Assembly: GCA_963402885.1 (NCBI GenBank)
Contig: OY727101.1
Location: 14,608,417-14,672,416 of the forward strand
Source of the DNA: Antedon bifida
Taxonomy: Eukaryota; Echinodermata; Crinoidea; Comatulida; Antedonidae
DNA: 64,000 bases
Direction: 5' to 3'
The position numbers were made by a program, and so were the translations under genes. This document shows, piece after piece, positions 1-13,300 of the stretch. How positions within the stretch are numbered: the stretch's first letter is position 1; each line of letters opens with the position of its first letter. A model generated the notes under the pieces. It did no database searches. It worked only from the letters and a program-made list of their open reading frames with translations, and had not been told where the DNA came from.

Positions 1-28
1 TATTATTGTTATTATCTTTATTTCCCAG

Positions 29-2987
29 ATTGCAGTATATTGAAAGAACCATTGATTGGCCACACCAATGCAGTGTGGGATATCGCATTCGACGCCACCA
101 AAAACCACCTTGTATCGGCCTCGGCTGATGGTACTGTAAGGTTATGGAACCCTCAACAAAAGTCTCCACTTCTAAATAAGTACATTGGAGAAAAATGTAA
201 GATGTAATGGTTTATCTATCATTCGTATGTCATTAATAACAAAACAGTAGAACCTCTATTTAAGGGACACACATAACAACTTGTATCCTTAATAAGATGT
301 CCCCTAAATAGGGATTGGCTGTAGTATTAAAACATATATTTCTCCCTGTTCCCAACAAAGTGTTCCCTGAATCGGGGATGTCTCCTGAATCGGGGATGTT
401 CCCTGAATGGGGGTGTCCTCTGAATGGGGGTGTTTAATTAATGGGGTTGTTCAATTAATGGGGTTGTTCAATTAATGGGGTGTCCCCTGAATGGGGGTGT
501 TCCCCTGAATGGGGGTGTTCCCCTGAATGGGGGTGTTCCCCTGAATGGGGGTGTTCCCCTGAATGGGGGTGTTCCCCTGAATGGGGGTGTTCCCCTGAAT
601 GGGGGTGTTCCCTGAATAGGGATGTTACCTGAATAGGGATGTTCCTTGAATGGGGGTTTTCCCTGAATAGGGGTGTTCCCTGAATGGGGGTGTTCCCTGA
701 ATGGGGATGTTCCCTGAATGGCAGTGTTCCCTGAATGGGGATGTTCCCTGAATGGGAGTGTTCCCTGAATGGGGGTGTTCCCTGAATGGGAGTGTTCCCT
801 GAATGGGGGTGTTCCCCTGAATGGGGATGTTCCCTGAATGGGAGTGTTCCCTGAATGGGGGTGTTCCCTGAATGGGGGTGTCCTCTGAATGGGGATGTTC
901 CCTGAATGGGGATGTTCCCTGAATGGGGGTGTCCTCTGAATGGGGATGTTCCCTGAATGGGGGTGTTCCCTGAATGGGAGTGTTCCCTGAATGGGGATGT
1001 TCCCTGAATGGGGGTGTTCCCTGAATGGGGGTGTTCCCTGAATGGGGATGTTCCCTGAATGGGGGTGTTCCCTGAATGGGGGTGTTCCCCTGAATGGGGA
1101 TGTTCCCTGAATGGGAGTGTTCCCTGAATGGGAGTGTTCCCTGAATGGGAGTGTTCCCTGAATGGGAGTGATTGATTGATTGATTGATTGATTTTATTTG
1201 ATATTCATACATAAAAGTTAAAATATACAATGTATAAAAAGAATACCTGGATAACCCATTAAGTCGACAAAAAAGTAAACTTATTTCCAATGGGGTCCAA
1301 TCCGTAATGACTGAAAAGTGAGTGGTTGGGCCTAGTACAATTATCGTTAAGTATGACTCAGTAAAAATGAAAAAACAAGAAAATACACACAAGAGTGTTC
1401 CCTGAATGGGGGTGTTCCCTGAATGGGGGTGTCCTCTGAATGGGGATGTTCCCTGAATGGGGATGTTCCCTGAATGGGGATGTTCCCTGAATGGGGGTGT
1501 TCCCTGAATGGGGGTGTTCCCTGAATGGGGATGTTCCCTGAATGGGGGTGTTCCCTGAATGGGGGTGTTCCCTGAATGGGGATGTTCCCTGAATGGGGGT
1601 GTTCCCTGAATGGGGGTGTTCCCTGAATGGGATCGTAATAATAAAATACAGGATGTTCTTGCATTTAGAATCTTTGCACCATAATCATATTTTTAAGTTA
1701 ATTATGTACAAATTTATCATCATATTTTATCGTTGTCTGTCTTTCTTTAGCCTATGGAGTTCCAACCACTGTTGATTTTGTACGCTGTGACCCGTGTCAA
1801 ATTATCGTGGGCTACAAATCCTCAGATGCCGTCATCTATGACCTGGAGACAGCGAAACCAGTGATAACGCTAGATAGCAAGTTATTGTCCGACACTGATG
1901 GAACCACACAGATTAATTGTGCAATTAGCCACCCAACTCTACCTATAACCATTACTGCACACGAGGACAGACACATACGCTTCTTTGATAATAATACAGG
2001 TAAACCATTTATGTCTCCATTTTGAAGACCATTTTCTATGTCAGAGATGACCACAAATAACATACATAAAATGTTTTAAAATTCTGTTTTATCTTTGTAT
2101 TTGTAATTTTAATCGTTTTTGTTTTTTCTGTTTGTTTCCTAGATGTATAATTGTTAACGTTTTTAAATACTTTTATCGTTTTATACATTTTAATGTAAAT
2201 ACACAGTAATTCAGCTTCGGCTGCGACAGTGATATGAATAAGAAACTGGCTTTATAGTGGTCTAAATAAACTAGAAAATGTAAATTGTCATGCATATTTA
2301 CTGTATATTTATGTTTTAGGTAAAATGGAACACAGTATGGTGGCCCATTTGGATGCTGTAACTAGCCTGGCCATCGATCCAAATGGATTATATCTCCTAT
2401 CTGGAAGTGAGTACTTGAATAATGTGTTAAATTCTGTCTACACTATCAAACTATGTGCTCAAATATGGTTGTGATATACACATCATCATGTCCATGTTTG
2501 GGCGCATCACATTTTTTTGTAGTGTAGACAGAGCCTTAGACCAATATACTAACTGCAATACTTTGGACCCATCTTTTTCTGTCTTGTCGTATTTGACAAG
2601 ATTCTTTACTCTCATTGCCTCGTCCTTTGGATGGGATATGACGTCATTGGTCCTTTGTGCATAATAAAAAAAATTCCCCAGTTGTTTTCTATATTAATAA
2701 TTGATATTATTGTCTTTGCTTCCAGGCCATGATTCTATATTAATAATTGATATTATTGTCTTTGCTTCCAGGCCATGATTCTATATTAATAATTGATATT
2801 ATTGTCTTTGCTTCCAGGCCATGATTGCTCGATTAGACTGTGGAACCTAGAAAGTAAAACGTGTGTCCAAGAGATAACGTCACATCGAAAGAAGTTTGAT
2901 GAAGCGATATACTCGGTAGCCTTTCACCCTAGCAAACCCTACATTGCAAGTGGGGGTGCTGACGCTCTGGCCAAAGTCTTTGTATGA
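29..2987 (+). CDS. STRN: Striatin, C-terminal WD40 exons (5' part outside window)
   Basis: Four coding exons of a striatin-family protein, the scaffold subunit of STRIPAK phosphatase-kinase complexes: 29-196, 1751-1999, 2320-2406 and 2818-2987, with TGA at 2985-2987. All introns have GT/AG ends and the phases join (the exon at 29 is entered with one base carried over). The translation is a run of WD40 repeats. It includes GHTNAVWDIAF, SADGTVRLWNP, SHPTLPITITAHEDRH, HLDAVTSLAIDPNG and the characteristic striatin ending GADALAKVFV. The N-terminal caveolin-binding, coiled-coil and calmodulin-binding parts lie upstream of the window. Invertebrates usually have one striatin gene, so the choice between STRN, STRN3 and STRN4 is not meaningful here. 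The third intron carries three tandem copies of its own 3' splice site; only the last one (exon start 2818) keeps the frame open. Identity rests on remembered family sequence; the match is extensive. Confidence 0.92.
197..360. mobile_element. MITE-D copy that runs into the minisatellite
   Basis: The intron after striatin exon 29-196 has a start like 'acagtagaacctctattta' at about 247, followed by short gggacac / gtgtccc words. Other copies with the same layout occur in MTR, ASPG and NARS1 introns (about 11590-11760, 17441-17578, 35325-35510, 54391-54450). The right side of this copy grades into the 18-bp minisatellite. Family name is mine; the boundaries are approximate. Confidence 0.5.
360..1170. 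repeat. Minisatellite, 18-19 bp unit, array A
   Basis: About 40 tandem units of the form gtgttccctgaatggggg (18 bp). A run of 19-bp variants with an extra C lies at about 490-600, and single-base variants (gggag, gggga, cctct) are interspersed. It lies in a striatin intron. Long open frames across it on the minus strand arise only because 18 is a multiple of 3; they are not genes. Confidence 0.95.
1171..1393 (-). mobile_element. Non-LTR retrotransposon 3' end with (ATCA)n tail
   Basis: On the minus strand this segment ends in a stretch like 'gaatatcaaataaaat' followed by five or more tandem 4-bp ATCA units (1171-1195 on the plus strand). That is the 3' tail style of CR1-like and related LINEs. 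It sits between minisatellite arrays A and B and is flanked on both sides by the same 'gtgttccctgaatggg' unit. It therefore looks like an insertion into a pre-existing array. No reverse transcriptase domain remains; clade unresolved. Confidence 0.5.
1394..1632. repeat. Minisatellite, 18 bp unit, array B
   Basis: About 13 units with the same 18-bp sequence as the array at 360-1170. It ends 118 bp before the striatin exon that begins at 1751. Confidence 0.93.
2431..2540. mobile_element. MITE-A copy, striatin third intron
   Basis: Begins 'ctgtctacactatcaaac' and ends in its inverted complement 'gtagtgtagacagag'. The centre contains 'aaatatggt' and 'atcatcatgtccatg' words. Six other copies of the same roughly 110-165 bp family occur in the window. 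The length, terminal inverted repeats and lack of coding capacity indicate a MITE. Confidence 0.75.
2687..2824 (+). repeat. Triplicated 46-bp 3' splice-site unit
   Basis: Three tandem copies of a 46-bp unit containing a branch-like region, the pyrimidine run 'tgtctttgcttccag' and the first bases of the last striatin exon (gccatgatt). Candidate exon starts are 2726, 2772 and 2818. Only the third continues into the real coding exon. Use of either upstream site brings in-frame stops after about 17 codons. Confidence 0.95.
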
Positions 2988-4320
2988 TGTAGTGTGATGT
3001 AAATTGAACTATTATAGTGCAGGAACTTAACTGGAAACCGTTCAGTTCAACATATTGTTGCATACACATACGCACGATTTGAAGTAACCAATCCAGACAA
3101 AAAAGCTTCAAAACGGAACCTTGATGGAATTATAATCTATGGATTTTATCGAAAATTCAATATGTCAGGGTCTGTTTTTGTGTGTATGTGTACAGCGTCC
3201 AATGTGCATTGTTTTAAATAATACATGTATAAAACGTGTATAAACTTACACTATAAAAAAAACTTTACAAGAAGTTACTTCGGTATTATATTACAGTCAT
3301 AATATTACTCCATGGAGCAGATTGGAAGGGGATCGTACCAAGCTCTGCGGTTTTAAACCAAGGGCGCACAAAACTGATGACTTTCGAATTAAAATGATTA
3401 ATGTAATTAACGCCAATTAAGACTTGAGGTTTGTCTTATTTTTAAATTAATTTCAAAGATGAAATATTTGTTGTATAATAACTGATGTAATTGTTTGATA
3501 TAGAATGAAGAATGAATGAGGTGTATTAAGGTCATGTCGGGTCAGGTCAGGTTGATCAATAGTTAACCATAATGTTGTAATTGTAGCAAATATATTATCG
3601 TGTATGCTTGAATATTTATTTAACGATCTAGCTGTATAGTTTTGGCAATCGCATTTTTACCTTTGCTTTTTGGAGTTTTTAATGGACTGGAAGTCGACGG
3701 TTGCTCAATTTCATACAACCATGGATTTTCATAACAAATCAATAATTCATATCCTGTACAATTATCGTTTATGATTTATTCTACTTATTGCTAATATTTA
3801 TTTGTCATATTTATGATTATAATATAACATAAGAATACTATTATTTTTTCATTTATTGTCTGTAATATTGTTTTATTCTTTTGTTATAAAAATGTTTTGA
3901 TATTTTTTTTAAACTAATAGATTATTGTAACTTAAAATAATATAATAATTTCATTTAAAATGTGTAGCTGGTGACGTCCGATTGATTTTGCATAGACATA
4001 ATAAGTCGTGAAAAAAAAATAAAAACTTAGAATTTAGTCTGTACTTTGATAAGCCGTTGCGTAAACCCAGATAAATAATAGAACATTCATTAAACCGTCA
4101 ATTATTTCCTCCACAGATTTCTGTGTTGTAATTTACAGTCTTTCTAAACTATAGGTGGCAGCAGATACATTTATATGATCATGCAGAAATCATTAAACTG
4201 TTCAGACTTTTACATAGTAAACATTACATTATTAGTGTAATAAAATGAATAGTGACAAATATCCATGAATGTAATATGGCAACCAATTAAAGAATTAAAG
4301 ACGCAACAGCTGACATGTAT
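2988..4320. other. Striatin 3' UTR and flank, no other gene seen
   Basis: AT-rich sequence after the striatin stop. AATAAA-like words occur at several places (for example about 4017), but none is decisive, so the transcript end is not fixed. No open frame with recognisable similarity on either strand. Confidence 0.5.
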
Positions 4321-4342
4321 TCTAGTCATATTTGATTTTTTA

Positions 4343-5932
4343 GTTATCCGCTTGGTAGAGCGGATAACTCCTTGTTACTGTATGGGATCAATATTTTTTT
4401 TCTGTATTATTCTTGGATCCTTCCTTCCTTTTTGTGAGTCGCGTTTCTCTAAAATGTGTAAACATAACATTTCATAACTTTGACAACATATGGGCATTTA
4501 CGTGAAGTTGTGCACCTCCTATTTTTGAATGACGTCATAGTTGCGCAACGTGACTTACGCGCAATTTTATGAATTTCAATGATTGATTATAGATTAAAAA
4601 CCAAAAGTCATTTAGTATTGACACTTTGACAAAATTTAAGTCATATCAGGGGCAAACTTTCTACGGATTAAAAATGGCATGTTTCACAAGAAGTTACGCG
4701 CGCACGCGCATTTAAAATTTCAAAATGCGCAAAATTAATTTCTAATCAACTTTTTATGCGTTTCTTGTCATTTTGAGCATGTCAAAAATTCCCACGGGCG
4801 CGCAATTTTTTACGCACGCGGTGCGCACGTAGCGTTAAAAACATATTTTTTTCTCTTGAATTATATTTTTCAAGTCTTTCCTAGTAATTTTGAAAACAAT
4901 TTAGACCTTTTCCAGTTTAAATAACGCCATACGAACACGTTGAATAAGACAATTCGTGCGCGTTTTTTATGAAAAAGCTTAAAAAATTGTCAAAATTATG
5001 TCTTTTTTTAAACAGTCATAGTTTCTAAAGTAAACCGTGAACCGTTTATTTTTATTACAAAATCTAGAAGTTGATGAGTTGTAGATATCGGATCATGCAT
5101 CGATAGGGCTAAAAAAACATTGTGACGTCATCGTATGGCCACACGAATGTAAAATATAGGATTTTTGTCTCTTTCGTTATTGCTCATCACATTCAATGGA
5201 GCGCATCACGCTTATCTGTATTCCTTTTTCTCCTAAATTTATATATTGTGTAGGTCAATCAACTTTCTTTAGCATGAGATAAAAATATTTTAATTTTTAT
5301 GACGTCATCATGCCTAAAAATTTTAATTACGTGGGTCATTAATTTCATCTTTACAGTAAATTTTAATCTGTAATAGCTCGTAAGAATAAAATGTGATAAT
5401 CACGATTAAAACGTTTTCTGGAAGCTATTGGATTGTAGATACGAATTCATGTAAACATTTTGCCAATCGGATGTTGTGACGTCATCATATGGCCAGTTGA
5501 ATAAAAAAAGTCGTATTTTCATATTTTGCGTAATAGTTCATCACATTTAAAAGGGTGCGCATCTATATTTTACGTATTCAAATTTCTTCTACACGTTAAT
5601 ATGTTGTTCCTGAGATAATTTCCTCCAGAAATTGCTATTTAAGTGTTTCATTTTGATACCGTCGCCATGTTAAAAATTGGAATAAATGGCGGGTCCCGTA
5701 ATTTCACCTATTCTACACTGTATGTAATATGTATACAGATTATACTGTTTGCATGTATATACTATATGACACAAATTGACAGAATTCAGCACTAACAGCA
5801 TATCATATTCTTCAGTTCTTGTCATAATGCCATAATCTTTATCTGTGTGCAATATTCCAACGTATGACGTGCACGTGGCGTTTGTCGTTGTGCGGATAAC
5901 TAACTCGTCAAAGTGACGAGTTTCATGTCTAG
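4343..5932 (+). mobile_element. Helitron-like non-autonomous element
   Basis: The left side starts near 'agttatccgcttggtagagc' and the right side carries the inverted word 'gcggataactaac' at about 5892. The right end has a perfect 8-bp stem hairpin with a 3-nt loop (ACTCGTCA-AAG-TGACGAGT, 5903-5921). Seven bases later comes CTAG at 5929-5932, followed by T. A hairpin shortly before a CTRR terminus and insertion before T are hallmarks of Helitrons. The interior has repeated 'gacgtcatc' and acgcgc-rich blocks, also seen at 33735-34500 and 46600-47600. No Rep/helicase reading frame is present, so it would be non-autonomous. The 5' end (expected A|TC) was not fixed. Confidence 0.45.
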
Positions 5933-5944
5933 TTCTTTTTTAGA

Positions 5945-6130
5945 ATGATACTACTAGATTCAGATTGGATTTATTAAGTCATTCATACATAGTACAATGA
6001 TAATTGTTTTCTTGGCAGAAAAACACAAACAAAACAATACACACTCACATAATATCAACATGGAACTAACAACAACAACTGATCAAGCAATATAAAAACA
6101 ACATACCTAATTAATGACCTATCTTTGAAA
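5945..6130 (-). mobile_element. Possible LINE 3' tail fragment
   Basis: 'ggatttattaagtcattcatacatag' followed by A/C-rich sequence resembles, in opposite sense, the 3' end of the retrotransposon remnant at 1171-1393. Short and without coding sequence; tentative. Confidence 0.3.
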
Positions 6131-7366
6131 CTCATTGTTGTGTAGTGTAATAGCGCTAGGTAAGAATGAAAATTTATGACGTTTATGTCTATTTGTTTTG
6201 TTACTATAAAGTGGAAAATAAGTTGTTGACATTTATGCTAAGCTCCATAAATGGTATACAGTATTTACGTACTCCAAATAATACCTCCTGTATATGTCTT
6301 TCCAGACGTTAATCTGTAAAATTCATAATTTCTTGTGTGGTGCATTTATGAACACCAAATAATACCTCTTTTATATGTACGTACAGCCGTTCAGCAGTGG
6401 TTTATAAATTAGATCATGCTTTGACCTTGACCTACCAATTTGGTTTATTGTTTATACCGCCGATTTCATCCATGCTTTTCATACGTGTTTCTTTTTTCCG
6501 TGCATCAACACACGATTTTTGATAAGAAGTTCAAGAGGTGCTAGGCTAGACATAGAAGCTTCTGTGGGCCTAAATATTTTTGTATGGTGAACTCACAGAA
6601 ACATGAACTGTCCAGGTGAGTTTGTACTGTAATTTAATGAAGATTTGACAACCATAATTAAATATATGCTAGGCCTAGGCTAGTCAGGGAGGAGAGGTAG
6701 GCTAGGCTAGTTCATGCAGCTTACACCCGCCCGGTATACCACAAGGGCTAGCTGCTTGACCGGCTAGGGATTAACTAGGCCTATGCTTGGCTTAGCCAGT
6801 TCTATTACTACATGCTACCACAAACTAACTAGGGCCTAGCCTAGGCCTACACTGGTTATAAAAAGAAAACAATCTTTTATTTACAAGTGCCCCATTCATC
6901 GTCCAATTTTTTTAAATTTCAGTTAATTAAGATTTATATCTGGTGAAAACACAAAGGCAAGTCTCTAATAATTCAGCAATTCTTCAAAACAGGGTAAGTT
7001 CTAAATGTAGTAAGTTACACCAATAATATGTTGTCATGTAATTAATATTAATATATTGCTATATAGCCTTATGAAATAGGACGATGTCAATTGTAATATG
7101 TGTCTCTGTCATCTGTGTCTCTGTCGTCTGTCTTCAGTAGCCTAGAGAATGCACTTGTAAATTGTATGACACACTACAACCCCCTGGGAGAGGTGTGTTA
7201 TTTTGTCTGATGTGCGTCATACCTTATGACAACCATGATGCACACATACAGCAAAAATATGAAAAATACTACTACACTAGTCTTTAAACAAATGAATATA
7301 TTCCACTCATATTAAGGATCCTTTATTTTATAATATCAGTACTATACCTACTTGTCTCTCTTCTAG

Positions 7367-10300
7367 AGTCGTTGAGAATAAATATATATTAAAATGGGGG
7401 TCGAAATTGAGATTGCCAAGACACTGCAGGAGCGGATTATGATCTTCGATGGTGGAATGGGTACGATGATTCAGGCATTAAAATTTGATGAAAATGAGTT
7501 CCGTGGTGAGGAGTTTAAAAATCATCCCAAATCATTGAAGGGTAACAATGACCTGTTGTCTCTTACACAAGCAGATGCTATCTTAAAGATACATAAGGTA
7601 TGATTGAACATTAAAAAATGCAGTGTCTAGTCGTAGATGTAATCCCCATGCTATACCTACGCCTAAAAAAAAAGAAGATATGTATGAGTTTCGAACCATA
7701 GTCTAACGCTACACAACATTAGTCTTTTATCTAACGCCATGTATATACTGTAGTCTGGAGATTTTATCTACGACTAAGCGTAGATGCAACCAGTTTGTTA
7801 AAAAAATAATATAATAAATTATTTGATTTTGTTGATTCCATAATGTGGCATTTGTTAATTTTATTAATGCAACATTTAAAAAAAATAAAACTAATTTGTG
7901 CATAGTGCTTTGACATCCGGAAAAATGGTTTTGACAATTTTGTGTACGGATAACAATTTCTTTCCTTTTTAAAATTAAAAAAATATATATATATATGAAA
8001 GGCAAGGAAAGACCAAATTGTAACAGTGTGCTATTTAAAATACATGTATGGTAATTGGTCAACCCAACAACGTAAATACTACAAATTACAATATCTAGAC
8101 TATCTTTTGATATAAAAGGTCTAAAAAAACATTGGAAATCATGATATATTGCCTACTGTATGTCTGATTTTGTCAAGAACTCTAACCTGTGTCAGCAGCA
8201 ACAACTTCTACAGTTTGTGTAGGTTCTTCTCCTCACTTGTAGTGGGGGTATCCTTAGTATCGACAGCTAATGTCTTGTAAGTCTATTTTCATTTTATCAT
8301 ATTTCAGGATTACCTACTAGCAGGTTCCGACTTTGTTGAAACAAATACATTTAGTGGAACCAGTGTGGCACAAGCTGACTATGGACTAGAACACATTGTA
8401 AGTTATTTATTTTATTTGAGTATAGGCCTACATGTCTACCCAGCAAAACCCTGCCAGCCTGGAGAGGAGATAGGCACCACTTGGAGATATGGTTTATGCA
8501 TGTGTATCGTATCATGATGCTCGTACAACTACTAATTCCCCTATGGAAGGACTTAGTCCACTGTGTCTCATCTGCTACGCCCCTACGATCCTCTAGGTCA
8601 TGGGACAACTAAGACTAGAACTGTACATCTGGAGATAGGCACCACTGGGAGATATGGCTTATGCCTGTGTATCATATATCATGATGCTCGTACAACTACT
8701 GTATCTCATCTGCTACGCATGGGGCAACTAGAACTAAAACATCTAGAATGAGGGAACTGTTTTTAAAGATTTTGTTTTATTATATTATTTCACTCACAGG
8801 TTTACCGATTAAATAAAGAATCAGCACAAATAGCTAAAAAGGCTGCAGAGGAAGTGACTAAAGAAACAGGTGTCCCACGCTATGTTGCAGGGGCTTTGGG
8901 ACCGACTAATCGTACACTATCCATCTCACCATCTGTTGAACAACCAGAGTATAGAAACATAAGTATGTTTATTTATTGGATTCTAGTCCATATATGGACA
9001 TGATGATGTCATATCACTACTATATTTGGGCATGTAACTACCATATTTGGCTGCATCACATTTGTTTGTCACATAAAGTTTGATAGTGTAGGCTTTAGAC
9101 TTACTATATTTCTAGCTAACATTAAATGCTGATAAACCTTTATTTTGTCGAGTCGAGTTGTGAAAGCATGGGCGCTCCGCACACCATGTCAATATTCGAG
9201 GTTCAAGTCTTTCCTCGACGAGTCTCTCGATAAAGAAGACTTGAATTGAGGTTATCCTGGTGTACTGGTCCAAATTCAACTAAGCCCATTTAGTGGTAGT
9301 TCTACACTAAGGGGTGGCTTTAAGTTCTGTCTACACTATCAAACTAGTTTGACAAAAAAAGTATGATGTGCCCAAATATGGTAGTGATGTGCCCAAATAT
9401 GGTAGTCATCATCATGTCCGTATATGGGCACATCACGTTTTTTTTGGTCACATAAAGTTTTATAGTGTAAACAGAGTTTTAGGGGAGATAAAAGTCCACT
9501 GCACTTTATTATGTAAAGCATTATAAGCAATTTACAGCATATTTATTATTCTAGAATCTGGTGGTAATTTTTTACTAGGCCATTTAGCACAGATTTTTGA
9601 CCAGCAAATGTGATTTTATTAACAATTTTTATGCAAAGCTGGTATTAAATCAAACCCATATTTAGTATTCAAACAAATTATGAAAGATGTTTTTTTAAAA
9701 ATATTTTTGAACTAATGAAATTGGGAAATTTGATGATAAAAATAATAATAATAATGAAAAAAGTGTTATTGTGAGGTTTTGAACACTATATTCAGAAAAT
9801 AATATGAAATTTGATAATGTATAATAGTTTTAATATATTACTGTGTAATGTTTGTTTGTTTATTAGCTTTTGATGAACTAGTCAAGGCATACACAGAGCA
9901 AGCAAAAGGACTACTAGATGGCGGTTCAGATGTCTTACTCGTAGAGACTATATTTGACACACTTAATGCAAAAGCCGCCCTGTATGCTATCCAGTTGCTT
10001 TTTGAGAGTGAATACGAACCAGTTCCACTCTTTGTAAGTATAGTATAATAAATCTACTTTAATACAACCTATACAATTTCTTTCAGCTCAACTACACTAA
10101 ATTTTTAAGTTTAAATAATTTATATGTCTCATCAAAGGGCAGTCAAAACCTAGTAGTTTTTATACATTTATATTTGTTGTTATTTTGTGTATTCTTATAC
10201 ATTTTGTATAAGAATTACTTATAAACTGCGTTGTTCAATAAAATGATTATTTATAGTATTGACCTTCACAAACTATTATCTTATAGGCATTATTACAGCT

Positions 10301-13300
10301 GTGTGGTATTGGTATTATTTATCTAGTAAAAATGGATATGATAATGCTGCAGTTATATAAAGATAAGAGTCACCCACAAGGGTAAAATCTCGGATATTCT
10401 AAATTTGTGTTTTTACTAAATTTTCAGTATATGCACATTTTATATTCTAAATGTTTTATCTGCAATCAGTGCAAAGGATACACTTACTAGATAGTGATTA
10501 GTTTCATTTTGTAGGAATCGTTTGTCATTAAATATTAGTATATATGTAGGCAAATCAAATCACTAGTTTAAAAACTACAAAGAAATTTAATTTGATATTA
10601 AAGCATGGACCTATACATTTAGTTTATAGATATTTGAATAAAGTACAGTAGACTAAATTGTACAGTAACTTAAAACATGGTGGTATCCAAACAATAAATG
10701 TCAAAACACAGGGAGGATTTGTTGTGTTACAATTTATAACCTTTGTGATGTAGTCATGCGTTACAAGGTCACAAGATGAATAAGTAAGAACAAATCATAA
10801 TACACACGGCTGATTTTCTTGCCACTTTCAATTCAAAAACTTTGTATAGAGTTGAACATAGCACCATGTTACACCCTTTCTGCTTGAAAGATTCCATAAT
10901 CTTCTACTGTAAACTTTCATAAATAGGCATTTGAAATTTACTGTAGTAATTAGGACAAAACTAGCAGCATAGCTGTTTTGATAGAATAAAAGAGCTCTAC
11001 ATTTTCATCCCCTAAGTAGTGTCTGTGCTGCCGGGTGTTTTAATATACATACGATCATTGGCAACAGAACTAGGGCTATGCTGTTCAATGTTGAACTGTG
11101 TTCGAAATATCTTAAATATTTTAGCCAGGTTACTTTAATAATAATGCCACATTTTTTCCTTACCACCACCGCAAGGTCCCTGAATAATAAAGTTGATGAA
11201 TTTGAAGCTGTTCTTAAGCTCTGTCTACACTATCAACTTTATGTGAAAAAAAAAATTGATGTGAACATATATGGGCATGATGATGTCATATCACTACAAT
11301 ATTTGGGCATATCACTACCATATTTAGGCACTTTTATTTGTCGAACTAATTTGATAGTGTAGACAGCTTTTTTTTATGCGTTTTTTCACAAGTTTTTTTT
11401 TTTTGACAAATACTGTTGTTACATTTTTATACTGTATATTCTTTTTTTTTTAATGTTTAATACTAATAGCTTTTGATGTTTAACTTTCAGTTTTAAACAT
11501 GTCTGTACATCACATGCAATTAAGTCTTCATCATTGCTTATTGTCATTTTAATAAAATGATATGAACTTATATTTGCAAATGTCAATACAGAAATACAGG
11601 GGGACAACTTTGGGACACAACATTTGCTTTTACTATTTGGTGTCCTCAGATTCGGGTTGGCCGTATTATTAAATGATATAGTTCCCCTTGGTTGTTTCAT
11701 GGGAAAGTATCCCCTTAATAGAGGTGTCCCTTAATAGAGGTGTCCCTTAAATTCTTGGAACTGTATTTATAAAAAAAGCTATAAAAAGGTTATTATTTTT
11801 AATGTTTTTATTATTGTTTTTGTTTTCTTATATACACATATTTTCTTTGATAGATATTGAAATGCCACTGTATATGTATGTGTCAAGTTGTAATTTTCCA
11901 AACTAACTGATTAATATTTCCAAATTCAGATTTCTGGGACCATCGTTGACAAAAGTGGAAGAACTCTGTCAGGCCAGACAGGCGAGGCCTTTGTTATCAG
12001 TGTGTCCCATGTGAAACCAATGTGTCTTGGTCTGAACTGTGCATTAGGGGCCACTGAAATGAGACCATTTATAGAAGCCATTGGACTATTCACTCCCTCA
12101 TATGTTATATGCTATCCCAACGCAGGTATATCTTTTATTGATTTACATTAAACAATATTGTACACCTGTTTCAAATATGATGTAATGTTTACACTTTGTA
12201 AATTAATACTCAAACAACAATGGAACATGATCTGAATTCCATTTTTTGACAGGATATGGATCTTTACCACTTGTAGACTATAAAGTATCTTGATTACAGG
12301 TCAACACAATTTTCTATGTCATGCAGTATATCATGCATTATATCATGCAGTAATCATCAGTATACCATCATGGAGTACAGTATATTGTGCATTATATCAT
12401 GCCATCTATTTTGCAGTATATCATGCAATATATTGTGCATTATATCATGCAATATATTGTGCAGTATATCATGCAATATATTGTGCAGTATATCATGAAA
12501 TATATTGTGCAGTATATCATGCAATATATCATGCAATATATTTTGCAGTATATCATGCCATATATTGTGAAGTACATCATGCAATATATTGTGTAGTTTA
12601 TTGTGCAGTAAATCATGCAATATACCGTGCAATGCAATGTATCATGTAGTATATTATACCATAATCTCATGCAATATATCATGCAGTATATCATTCAATG
12701 AACCAGGTACTGTATCACGCAGTATATTGTGCAGTATATTATACATATCTCATGCAATATATCATGCAGTAAACCATGTAGTATATCATTCAATGAACCA
12801 GTTACTGTATCACACAGTATATTGTGCAGTATATTATACATATCTCATGCAATATATCATGCAGTAAACCATGTAGTATATCATTCAATGAACCAGGTAC
12901 TGTATCACACAGTATATTGTGCAGTATATTATACATATCTCATGCAATATATCATGCAGTAAACCATGTAGTATATGATACAGTATATCATGCAATAAAC
13001 CATGTACTGTATCATGCAATATATCGTGCAGTATATCATGCAATATACCATATAGTATGCCATTCAGTATATCATGCAGTATATTCATACCAAGCTTTTA
13101 CCCATACCCTATTGAAACTAGAGTGTAATTGTACAAGCTGTAGCCATTTTCTAATAATTGTATTCCTTCTTCAGGTTTGCCAAATACTTTTGGAGACTAT
13201 GATGAGACTCCAGAGATGATGTCCTCGCAGCTTGCTGAATTTGCTAAAGATGGCCTGTTGAACATTGTCGGAGGATGCTGTGGCACCACACCAAAACACA

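Noticed and set aside
360-1632. CRISPR-like regular repeats and a 255-codon open frame
   Set aside because: Units are contiguous without unique spacers, in a eukaryotic intron; the open frame follows from the 18-bp period. It is a minisatellite.
12290-13220. Several overlapping open frames of 60-131 codons on both strands
   Set aside because: They are translations of the 12-bp repeat array in an MTR intron and have no independent start or codon signal.
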